Source of the DNA: Gymnorhina tibicen
Lineage: Eukaryota; Chordata; Aves; Passeriformes; Artamidae
Direction of reading: 5' to 3'
DNA length: 64,000 nt
Assembly: GCA_013399875.1 (NCBI GenBank)
Contig: VXAZ01003480.1
Location: 1-64,000 of the forward strand
The position numbers were made by a program, and so were the translations under genes. Each line of letters begins with the position of its first letter. The stretch's first letter is position 1. This document shows, one piece after another, positions 21,146 to 32,622 of the stretch. The notes below the pieces were generated by a model, which worked only from the letters and a program-made list of their open reading frames with translations, did no database searches and was not told the DNA's origin.

Positions 21146-24100
21146 AGAATTCTGTAGGTCAAACTGAGTTCTGGCTAACTGCTTGTGCTATTTAAAAATT
21201 AAGAGCCATAGATACCAGGCAGATTGCTTAGCTAGAATCCAGTTTGTCCTGTTGCCTGGTGCTGTAAGGTATGGCACCAATTCTAACCTACCTGTATGCG
21301 TATTTCTCATCTCATCTTCTGGTTATTCTTAAGGACTTAAAGATATTCAAGTAATTCTTCTCTTTTGTACCCTCAATTGTAAAATAAAAGCCTGAAAATG
21401 CTAACTAAGGATGTTTGGAAATGCTGCACACTTAAACATGTCCACAACCCATAAAAAATAGATAACGCCTTGAGAGTTTAACTCAGTGAGTCAGATATTC
21501 CTTGTATTGTTAGCTCATTCTCTCTGAAAAATATTCTGGCTAGTCCTAAATCTTACTAACTCTTAAAAGCCAGGGTAGTATAATTCTTATAACCTGCTGC
21601 AAAGTTGTCCTTTAAAGTTTGTCTGCCAGATGATGTGTTTCTCAGCTTGAATAAACCTGGAGACTGATTCCACAAATGTTACAAAGTATTGATTCATTTC
21701 CTTTGAGTGTCTGGCTAAAGGGTGACTTGAGGAAAATGTAAAGTTTTGTTCTTAAATAAATATTGTATATAAATGGATCATGTAAGCAACACTCAGATTT
21801 CATGATTGCCTGGAGTGGGAACTGGATAATGAGACTTGTCAGCTCCACTGGATTTGTAGCAGGTATTTGTATAGAGCAGTTTTGAATGTTAGAGAAAAAT
21901 TTGTGAACATTTGGAAGGTTTGTGGACCAGTCTCAGTTATGCTCCGGGTCTGGTTAAACCAAATCAGCATAATTGTTCTTCAGAGGATCTTTTATTACGT
22001 GTTACACATTTCACTTTACGAATAAAAATTGTTTTAGAAGGGGAACAGATCTTTCCGTGAGGACTAGTAGTCATAGAAATGCTTTATGCTTTATTGCAAT
22101 TGAGTTTGGTTCCCGTAATCTCTTTCTTCCTTGAGGAAAAAATAAAAAGTATTTGCTTCCTCAGGTTTAATTTCACTAATTTTTGAGGTCTGATTGACAG
22201 CAAAGTATGACAGGAAAGACTTAAAAGCAGTGCACACAGAAAGACAGAAAGCAAAAGAGACTAAAACTGAACAGATTTTTTTTTCCTTTTTTTGGGGGGT
22301 GCAGGGTGACATGGCAAGCTATCCCCAAGAGATAAGAAAATCATTTAAAGCCCCCTAAGCAGATGAGGTGAAAATGTGATCTGGTGTGGGAGACTTGGAC
22401 GTGCGTCTTTCATAACTAAAATCGTAAAACCTGGAATACACAGCCCTTGTAAACAGCTATCTGACTCAATCATCAGGTCAAACCTAGCCAAAATATCTCT
22501 AACCAAATGAAAATATAGGAAATGTGAATGCCAGCTGTAAATTGCTAGGGTGCTATAAGGATCCAAAAAGAAAGAAAAACTATATAGTGATTCTCTGAGA
22601 GATAAAACTTGTTTTCCTTTCTGACCTGTTTTAAGCAATTTACATCATTAATTGTGTGAGCCGTAACCTAAAGTGTTATACTTTTGAGGAAACAAGCAGA
22701 GATACACATACAACACACACAAAAATGCGTATTAGGAAGCAGCTCTGGATATCTGTTAAGTATAGGACTTCTGTTTAAACACAAAAAATTATATTCCAAT
22801 ACTGTGAGTAGAATCCAGTGCTTTTTACAAGTTATTTCCTGTGTTTCTTCTTTGTGCTCTCTATACATCTAGCAAAGTAGGTTAGCTTGATGAAGTGGCA
22901 GTTTTTAGGGAATAATATAGCTGTGTACAAATATGCTAGAGATGTAAACTGGAGACAGGCTAAACTGGGGTCTTGTCAAACAATTCACCAGTCAGCTCCC
23001 CTAAAGCATGTAAGAATGCTGGGTTTTCATGTGGAAGGCAGGGATATTTTTGCTGTATCCCTGGGGGTATTTTTCCCTAACTCTGAAGTCAGTTAACCTC
23101 TTTTACTAGGGGAATCAGACTGCTGGTGGTGCCAGAAACCACAAACGTCTGGGACCAGTATGTCAGAGATTATTTCTGCTGAATCAGCTCTCAATATAAC
23201 AAATGTATTAAGTCAGTAACTTAAGCACATTTCATAACACAGTGGCAACTACACTGTAAAGTATATCTTTGATTTAGACAAATTTTCAGCCCCTGTCCAG
23301 TGATCACTCTTACGTTAAAAAGGTATGAAACCTTTTGTGACACTGGCAATAGATTAAAATACCAGTAAAACTCCAGTAAAAAATATCAGTAAAAAAAAAG
23401 GTAGATTTTTTCAAGTATTTGCTTATAAATAAAATGGAAGATAAAATAGGAGAAATACCATTATATGACTTCTAAAGCATCAAAGGACTTATCGAGCCAG
23501 TTATCTTAAAAGTTACTTTAATTGAAATGAATCATTAGAAATACATTCTATGTTAAAAATTAAGTTGCCATGTGTACCTATTAATGTATAGACGTAACTT
23601 TAAATTTTTTGCTAGGTATCTGATCACTCCAATAAGTAACATCTCTGTTGGGTTTATTCAAAGCAATTTGTTGGCTTGTACATATATGTGTGCATGCATA
23701 TGGTGTATTCCTGGCCCAAAACCAGACTGAAACCCTTCCCTAGTTTGTAACTAAGTCTGTTCAAATGCAAGTATCAGTAATTAAAACATAATTAAACCAC
23801 AAAATAGCAAACTTTACCCCTATGCCTATAATAGCTAAGTCATAAGGTCCAAATCAAACAAATGTAGCCAGGAAGAAAGACTAAAATATACAGCATTCTA
23901 TTGCTTGTGCTTTCTGCACAGGCCTACCAGGGACTTCCCACAACATTCAAGATTATTGCCAGTCCAGAGCTTACCAGCCCTTCTTCAAATTCAGCTGTCT
24001 GTTGTGGTTGAACTTGAGGGCTGATTCTCTCCATGTGGGCCTTTGGGTAAAAGGAACAAATAACTGACTACTTAGGCAAAATGTAAAAGGAAGTCCATTG

Positions 24101-27100
24101 ACTTTCACCAAAAAAGGATGTGCTAAAACTCCAGGCCTGCAGTCATAGGTTTAATTAACTGGAAAAAAAATAGCAGAACAAAATGTCCGCAAGAACCAGT
24201 CACTCATATTACTTGGGTTTTTTTTACTTTTTCTTAGAGAAGATATTAACCTAGCTTTGTTTGTGTAGGTGTGAGTGAATAATTCTGGTTTAAGACAAAT
24301 TTGTTGTTATTATGACTTCTTCGGTATTTATCATCTAACTACTACAACTATGGCAACATAAAAATAAATGGAGCAGCAGTTGTCACCATAGATACTGAGG
24401 CAAAGAAGTCATCTTCTAAGCCAGATAGCTGATGTTCCATTTCATCTACATGGTGTGAAAAATATTTGCATTCATTTGCATTTGTGTAATGTTTTCTTAT
24501 AATACTTTAGGCAAAATGTAGAAAGATTAAAATATCTCTATTGGTATGTGGCTGTATTTTTACACTTTTGTGCACATTAAGTTTATGTAACTAGTACAAA
24601 ATATCACAATCAAGTAAGTTTTCTACAGAATCTGGGATGTTCATTTACAGCACAATATTTGTATAAATATACCGAAGGAAAAAAAGTGCTTAAACTTTTG
24701 TTTCATGCAAATTTTTGGATCACTACCATCCTTTCACAACAAGGACAGAACATCAGATTCTTTTAGCTGAGTGATGATGCTCAAATTATTTTCTAAACAG
24801 AATGAGATTAGTCAGTACTTAGTTGTAGGACAAATAACACCCTAGGTTATTATGTCATCTTGGAAACAAAACTGAATCCAGTAAGAATTTCACCTTGTTT
24901 CTAAAAAGCCATGTAATCTTGATTCCTTAAAAAAAAAAAAAGGCAAGCTACTATTAACTCTTGTAGGGAAATAGGTTGTTTTGACAATGATGTCGTTATG
25001 CAGATTTATGGGTGTTTCAGCTTCACTCAAGATCTAATTTGCCTCAATAACTTCCAAGGCTTGAGAATTCAAAGGCTGCTGGAATCCTTCATGAATTGCC
25101 CCTGATCCTCAAGGACATAAAAGCAATTACAAAGTAACTTTCAAACACATTTATTTAAACTGCATGTCCCACCTTGGAAAGAATAATCTACAACATTTAC
25201 ACATTTACATATACACAGAACCTTTAAATATGCAACAGATGTTTCATTTTTTGAAAAGCTCTTGAATTCATTGACAAGCCTTTGGCTAAACTGATGAATT
25301 AATTTGTTCAGAGCAGATTTCATAAATCCTCTAATAATTCATACCCTTACACATCTTGACTTGATTTCTGAGGTCTACAGCATGTGTTTTAAATGTTTTA
25401 ACCTTTACTACTTTAATCAGGTAACATTTATTTCAGGGCTGGATGATGATCGGTCATTGAAAGATACAGTTGACTAGGAAATAAAATTCAATTTGTCAGT
25501 TAAACAAATCTCCACATCTGAAATGAGAAATAATCAGTCTGTATTACTGGATCTCTGAAATGCATAGTGGTTTTGATGTCACTCTCCCTTTCAAGAACAT
25601 ATAGTGCTGGATTGCTAAGTATAGCTGGATGCAGTGCTGGTATGCGGAAACCACAGTTGCCATGCTTATGTATAACCAGTTTCTTGGGGTGGTTTAAATG
25701 TAAGCCTTTAGCTCTAAACTGAGATTTATTTCTATAATTTGAAGCTATTTTTCTTAAATACTTAGGGGCTAGATACCAATTTAAACAACAATGAATTCAG
25801 TCTGGAAAACAAATTTTGCCTAACCTGTTTGCTTTGGAGAGGTCTTCAACTTTGTTACTGCCTCTGATATAATGTACTAAATTATATAAAATAATTTAAG
25901 AGGGTTTTTATTGGTGTGTCTGATCAAGTGCAATAAAATGTTCAAAAACTGCATAAAAAAGACTTTTGTCTTCCACTGCTAGACAACTGACATGACAGCC
26001 ACCCACTCAATAAAACATATGTTTCCTTACTAGACTGGGTTATTAAAAGATCCAGAAGTCTAAAATCACTCAGTTATGATAAAAATATATTGTATTTAGA
26101 ATGTTTTTATTTCAGATGAAAACCATAAACAGTGCAAATGGCCATTTTTTGCCATTCCTCTTCCATGATGTTGACTCATAAATCGAGTTTTAGCTAGCTA
26201 TTGAAGTGTGAGTTCATCAGCCTTGACTGTATATTTCTAGTCCCCATCTGTAAGACTGTGCAGAATTAAAAGTGTTACAGCCTCATTTGAGACACTAATA
26301 TTCATTCTGTAATATTTGATACTTTTTTACTCTTACGCATTTCTAAAGAACCTCTCTTACATCAAGTACATTCACAGACTTGTGAAAGAATTGCAGGATT
26401 AGGTGGTACATAACAGACCTGCCCATTTGATTTCAGCCTTCCAAAACAAACTGAATTCTATTTAAAATGCATCTAAGTGGTTTACATTTATTTGAAACAG
26501 GTCTGAAAATAAGATTTCTTAATCTGGGCTAGTTATGTGTATCTGCTTTTAAAATCTCTAATGTAAAATGCTGTTCAGGAAGTGGAACTACATTACATAG
26601 GTGAAAAAAATAGTTGAAAAATGAAAATTCTGCTTACCATCATGTGTTTATTCATTTTCCAATATATTCTGGAAACAGGAGAGTTAACAAAGTTTATTTT
26701 TTATCCTTGATGTGTTCATTAGCTTCCTTCTTGCCAGTTTCCCTGTGTGCCATAAAAACCTCAGCCATGAGCTGAGTAGCTAACTAGAGAAAGTAAAGCA
26801 AAATGTGTACTAACTGCCTTCTATGTGCATTTTCTTTGACAATGACACTTTTATTGACCTCTCTATCCAGAAGACGGATTTTATTAAATTTTAGAAATGT
26901 AATTATAAAAAGAGAATTTTTAGGAAATGGATAATCACTTTTTAAGATTTTTTTAAAACTTGACTGGACAAAATGCCAAGCTTCTGACTTGAAATTAGAC
27001 TTCTAGCTTGAAATTAGATTTCAAGCTTGAAATTAGGTTTTGAGCTTAAAATTCTTCAAACTTCTATGTTGAAATTCTAATGTGAAATTAGTCCTGTTTT

Positions 27101-28435
27101 TAGCAAGAGGTTGAATGTACAATCACCCAAAACTTATTCAGACTAGACGTGTCAAAGGTTCTCCTCCTTTTATTTGAAACTGGCTCAAAGACTTGAGAAT
27201 TACAAGAGACTAGAAGATAACATGTGCTTTGCTGAATTACTTGGAAGATTGCAATATGTATGACGCAATATCCAAAAAAAGATACAAAGTACAGAGTGCA
27301 CATAGCTGGATAACAGTTCATCCTGTGAACCACCATGCGCCTCTCACCGGATCTTCCAGAATTCATTGTTATCAGAAGTCTTTAAAAAGGACATTCTGTA
27401 GAAGACTGTCAAAATCTCCTGGTGTACAATTTCTTAAATACATCACATTCGACAATCTGATCACACTTCATAGATTGTGAGAAATTATTATATCTGGGAA
27501 ATTAATTTCTTTCATCTTGTTCACTAGATGGGGTTTCCTGCAGAATAAATCTAGATTACAGCATTTTCAGGGATCAGGATTAATATTAATGTGCGATTTA
27601 GATTGCAGTCAGAAAGCAAACAGATCTTATGCCTTTGAGTTGCTCATTAGAAATAAACCAAGCCACGGGGGAAAGTGCTAGAATTTTCAAATTGTTGTCA
27701 GACACTGTAGCTTGCAAATGCAAACCAAACTATTGTGTGTTATAGAAACAACTGCGTGATAACATACTAGTGGAAAACAGGTGACAGAATAAACCTGTAT
27801 CTGAAGAACAAATGTACCATAAACGGTGTGAAGTTGTTGCTAATTTTTTTCAAATATTTTACTTAATAGTAAGAATACTTTCTGTCACGGCATCTCTGCT
27901 ACCTAATCAGTAACACATTGCAGCGTATACTGAGGACAGCAAAGTATTTCACAGCTAAGCAATCAAATATGAGGAGGTTGTGTGAAAGAGTTGCCATAGA
28001 GGAAAAAGAATTCTTACAGTAGTCAGGAAAAAAATGCCCTTTGATTTTTAGTTTCTCGTTTCTAAAGTACAGATCTTCACTGTTAAATTCTGAGATGAAC
28101 TTTTACTGGTAGTATGTTGTTTTCCACTAAAAAAATTACTTTTATACAAAAGTTGGAGGACCCTAAACTCAGCTCCACATTTAGCTGCTAAAATACAAAC
28201 TATACAAATTTGCAGACAAACAGCATTGTTCATGCCAAGAAAACAATCTTATGTAAACATGGAAGTCATTCTCGTACATCAACTAAAGTGGGTGTGGCCA
28301 TTTTCTCAGGGTAGACAGAAAATACTGTATTGCCTCATGCTTGACTTCACACTTTTTGTTTTGGAATTAATGTATCCTAAGGATAAAAAAATGGAGTATT
28401 GTTTTACTTAGTTTGCATATAATTTTAGATCAAGT
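21146..28435. other. Intergenic, 7.3 kb without recognised interspersed repeats
   Basis: AT-rich unique sequence with no convincing exon. Short features: two octamer motifs ATTTGCAT at 24464-24471 and 24474-24481, a 25-bp alternating purine-pyrimidine run at 23678-23702, and a degenerate minisatellite at 26985-27092. Confidence 0.6.
26985..27092. repeat. Degenerate minisatellite, about 19-20 bp unit
   Basis: About six imperfect copies of a unit built around GCTTGAAATTAGATTTCAA. The first three or four are well preserved and the last ones decay (GTTGAAATTCTAAT, GTGAAATTAG). Confidence 0.8.
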
Positions 28436-29597
28436 ATCCAATCTGAGATTCCCCTGGCACAATTTGAGGGCATTTCCTGTTGTCCTGTCTCTTGTTACCT
28501 GGGAGAAGAGACTGATCCCTATCTCACTGCATCCTCCTTTTAGGTCGTTGTGGAGAGCAATAGGGTCACCCCAAGCCTCCTTTTCTCCAGGCTAAACAAT
28601 TCTATCTCCTTCAGCTATTCATCACAACTTGTGCTCCAGACCCTTCAGCAGCTCCAGTAATTTTCTGGGCAAACTCCAGCACCTCAATGGCCTTCCTGTC
28701 ATGAGGGGCCCAGAAACATACAGGATTCAAGGTGCAGCCTTGGCAGTGCTGAGTACAGGGGACAATCACTGCCCTGTTCCTGCTGGCCACGCTATTTCTG
28801 ACACAGGCCAGGATGCCATTTGCCTTCTTCGCCCCCTGGGCACACACTGGCTCATGTTCAACACCCCCAGGTCCTTTTCTGCCGGGCAACGTTCCAGCCA
28901 CTCTGCCCAAGCCTGTAATCCTGCATGGGGTCATTGTGACCCAAGGGCAGGACACAGCACTTGGCCTTGTTGAACCTTGACCCATAAAACCGGCCTGTCC
29001 AAACCCCTCTGTAGAATTTTTTGACCCTCCAGCATATCAATACTCCCACCCAACTTGGTGTCATCAGCAAACTGACTGAGGGGGCACTTGATCCTCTCAT
29101 CCAGATCATTGATAAAGATATTAAACAAAACTGGCCCCAGCACTGAGCCTTAGCAAACATCAAGGGTGACTGACCACCAGCTGGATATAACTTCATCCAT
29201 CACTCTCTGGGCCTGGCCATCCAGCCAGTTTTTAACACAGCAACCAGTGCCTCCAGTCCAAGCTGCAAGAAGCCAGCTTCTCCAGGAGAATGCAGTGGGA
29301 GACGCTGTTAAAGGCTTTACTGAAGTCCAGGCAGACAATACCCAAAGTCCTTCTCATCCACTAAGTGGGCCACCTTGTCTTAGACGGAGATCAAGCAGAA
29401 CCAACTTAGAAGTTGGTCAAGCAGGGCCTGCCTTTCATAAACCCGTGCTGGCTGAGCCTGATACCCTGGCTGTCCTGCATATGCCATGTGACAGAAAACC
29501 TGCTCCATGACCTTCCCCAGCACCGAGATCAAGCTGACAGGCCTGTAGTTCCCTGAATGCTTCTCCCAACACTTCTTGTAGATGGGCTAGCTTCAAA
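28436..29597 (-). mobile_element. CR1 LINE, reverse transcriptase C-terminus and 3' UTR
   Basis: A long, well-preserved CR1 block in reverse orientation. Minus-strand coding at 28931-29143 reads [20 protein letters not shown] and [11 protein letters not shown], including the FADD motif of the reverse transcriptase. The 3' UTR part (28436-28900) is typical, but the extreme 3' tail of CR1 is missing on the left side. Stops and frameshifts are present. Confidence 0.93.
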
Positions 29598-31952
29598 GAA
29601 AGTTCAAATGCTTAAGGTGCAGGAACTAAACTTTGAAAAGTGTTTTCCAGTCACATAGCAAGCCTGTATCTTACAAAAACGCTTTTTCTAACTTTTGAGT
29701 AATACAAACCAGTTCAATGAACTTGGATGAAGACAGAGGTTATGATCTTACTTTGGGGTTTGTTTGGATTTTTTTACCTCACCCTCCCTTTCACCTGTTT
29801 TCCTTGTGAAACAAGAAACACAGGAAATCACCTTCTGGTACAAGAAATCACAAAGCTGATGGACGTATACCTATGTATATTTACTGACTCACAAAATTAT
29901 TTATGTCCAAACTTCCTACAGATGGAGCTATAATGCAGTTTGTAAGGGCCTGATTACTTTTACAGAAAAAAAAGGATGACATCTTCACAAATGATCTTCT
30001 TGTTTAGACATTTTATGTTGTGTTTCCAATTTACGTGTCTTTTCCTGTAGTATTTTCCAGAAAAGGTTAATTTAAACCTTTTCTGCTAGGTTGAGTTTTA
30101 TACAGAGAACCCCCAAACTTCTGAGATTACTGAGCTTCATTTTCTAACTATTTAATGCTAATAAAATAATAATAAGCTAATAGATTTAGCTTATTCCTTC
30201 TTTAAATCTTTTCTTCAATATGGCAGTTAATACAGAAGGAAAAAACCACAAAGAGAATATTTGAAGAAAACGGACAATGTTTTCTTGCTGTAGCATTCTA
30301 CTCTTGTTGCATGCTTTCTGCCATTTTGCCTTTGCTGTTATCTACTGTATTGTTTACTTTTGGGACAAAAGCCACTTCCTCTATATGTGGTGTTACATGG
30401 ATAACATTCTTCAGCCTTTGTTTTAGAAGAAGGATGAATTGCTGCAATTTGATTTTTCATGGGTTCCACCAGAGAGTTAAAGAGACATCTTAAACTGATC
30501 TTTCAGACTCTTCAGATACTTTTTCGCAAAGTGTTCATGCTTTTTGATATTCTATTGTGCCACTTATGTCGCACATAGAGAGTAAGAAAGTTCCTGGTCT
30601 GGCACCATGGACAGAGGCCCCCTATGAAGTGGCTGGAGTAGTGGACAGTATATTCCTGACAAATCTTAGTCATGTGTGTAACTCAAATATTTAAAATACT
30701 TAGTTAGGTTAACAGAATTAGCTGCATTGGCAGATTTTGAGTGTGAATAATTCTTCATTCAAAACCGGACAGAACCAATAATTCCTTTTCTCTGAAGTAT
30801 CTGTAGTTTGGGGGAGTTTGGAACTGTCTGGAGGCTGAAAGATTTGACAGTCGTATTCCATTCCACATAGTCTGAGAGTAATAGTGACAGCCATGATGAA
30901 TCGATGGTCTGATCTTATAGCATAACACGGACAGGCTGCTCTTTGGTAGTGGTCTTTGCCCTCCAAAATACGTTTTTTGCTCCCTGCAGTGTTTTCCTTT
31001 GCTTATATCTAAGAAATACATAAAGCTCTAGCCCTAGGAGAACACAATCCAGACACAATGACTGTGGCATGTGCAGACTTCCATTTCTATTTTCATCATG
31101 AGAAATAGTTTGAAGATGGAAGACATTTTCTGTTCGCAAAGGTTATTATACTTCAAGCATAGCTTTTGGAATTTTGGCACTGCATTCTAATTAGCCATTC
31201 TGACTGACCCGAAACACGAGAATGAGGGGGCTGTGTGGTATGTGTATCCTAAAGTTATTCTTATCATCTATTTCATGTTCAAGAGGTTGTCACACATTTA
31301 TAGCTGCAGGCTCCTTGCTATACACTGGGACTTCTTGGTCATGTACAATCCTACATCAGCCACACCTGCAAGACTTAGAAAGTGGATTCTCAAGACTAGG
31401 TTGAGATGAGGTGTTCCTCAGGCCTGAAACAAAGTGCTGCATCCTGACACAGTGCTGCATACTGAACTTTTTTGCCTATGAAGGTAGGCTCCTTTTGCTT
31501 AGTGTTGGCTGTTATTAGCAAGTAGCCTATTATGGTTTATTCGTCATATGCAAAATGCAAGCAGAAAATCCTCTGCCAGAGGCCTTAGAAGTCCGTTTTG
31601 GAGGACTGCTAATTTTGCCTAAAACATAAGGGCTGAGGACAGATATAGGGTTGGAGAGGAGGTTCTTACTGGTCTCCAGACTACCATGGAGAATAATTTC
31701 TACTGGATTTTATGGTCCAGAGTGGTGGTAATGTTAGGCTGCAGTCCCTGTATTGTGTTTTATGGTAAATGCCTGTCTTACTACAGAAGATGATCTGTAT
31801 CTGACCCATATCTATTTATCTGGCACCCTTCAAAGAATGGAAATGCTCCTTATCTGGTGAGGTAGGCCTGCAAAGTGTCCACTGTGATTAAAAGTAAAAA
31901 AAAATATTCTCAGTGGATCACATATGAGCCAGTAACACCAATAATTTGGTGT
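29598..31952. other. Intergenic, nothing recognised
   Basis: AT-rich unique sequence. The frames at 29727-29933 and 30718-31139 have no recognisable similarity. Confidence 0.6.
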
Positions 31953-31957
31953 ATTGG

Positions 31958-32617
31958 TGTGATGGTTTAGGCCAAATTCAGGGAAACGTCCAAAAGGAAC
32001 GTCTCCTCAAAGGAAGGCAGGCCACAACCACCCCTCCCCCCAACCGGGTTCGGGAAAACAAATTTTCCTTGGAGGAAAGTGAAAGAGAAAATAAAAACTA
32101 TTTATTTAACAAACACACAGGAAAATAATAATAATAATGCTAAATAATAAAATCTCTCGCTCTGGAGAGAAAACCTGAAAGATTTTAGAGTCCTTCTGTG
32201 GGTGTGGTCTCTCTCCTCCTCCTCGGAGCTGGGTCGGCGTGGGGGGCCCCCTCCAGGCTGGTGGAAGGTCCCCCGGTGGGGTTCTGATGTTCTGGTGTTC
32301 GGAACAAGTCCAGAAGAGAAGAAGGGAAAAAAGCCGAAGTCCCGAGGGAAAAAAAACCTCAACTCTCCGTCTCTCTCTGAAGAAACAGAGCCGAAAAGCT
32401 GACTGAAAAGCAAGAAGCAGTGCCTCCCTGCTCCTCAGCCGCAGCAGAAGAAAAAAACTAAACTCTGTGTCCTTGAAGCACAAACTGTTTTGAAAAGTTC
32501 GCTCAGTTTTTTCTCTGTCTCTTGCATCCAGTTTTAAAGGCATGGAAAGGCTCAGGAATCATGTCTGGGCATAGAGCAGTGGTAGGGGATACAACAGCAT
32601 ACAGTCACCCCAAGACA
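31958..32617 (-). mobile_element. Solo LTR, 660 bp, with 5-bp target duplication
   Basis: Starts TGTGATGG and ends CAAGACA, flanked on both sides by ATTGG (31953-31957 and 32618-32622). On the minus strand it would end GGCCTAAACCATCACA, like other avian LTRs, and it carries AATAAA (complement of 32101-32106). Orientation is inferred from these. It has GA/CT-rich and AAT-repeat segments (about 32126-32140). The open frames at 32102-32543 are LTR-derived. No internal viral sequence is attached. Confidence 0.88.
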
Positions 32618-32622
32618 ATTGG

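Noticed and set aside
28629..29510. Several plus-strand frames of more than 100 codons
   Set aside because: All are antisense to the CR1 element at 28436-29597.
32102..32543. 145-codon minus-strand frame rich in Arg, Glu and Phe
   Set aside because: It falls inside the solo LTR bounded by the ATTGG duplication. Low-complexity purine-rich sequence explains it.
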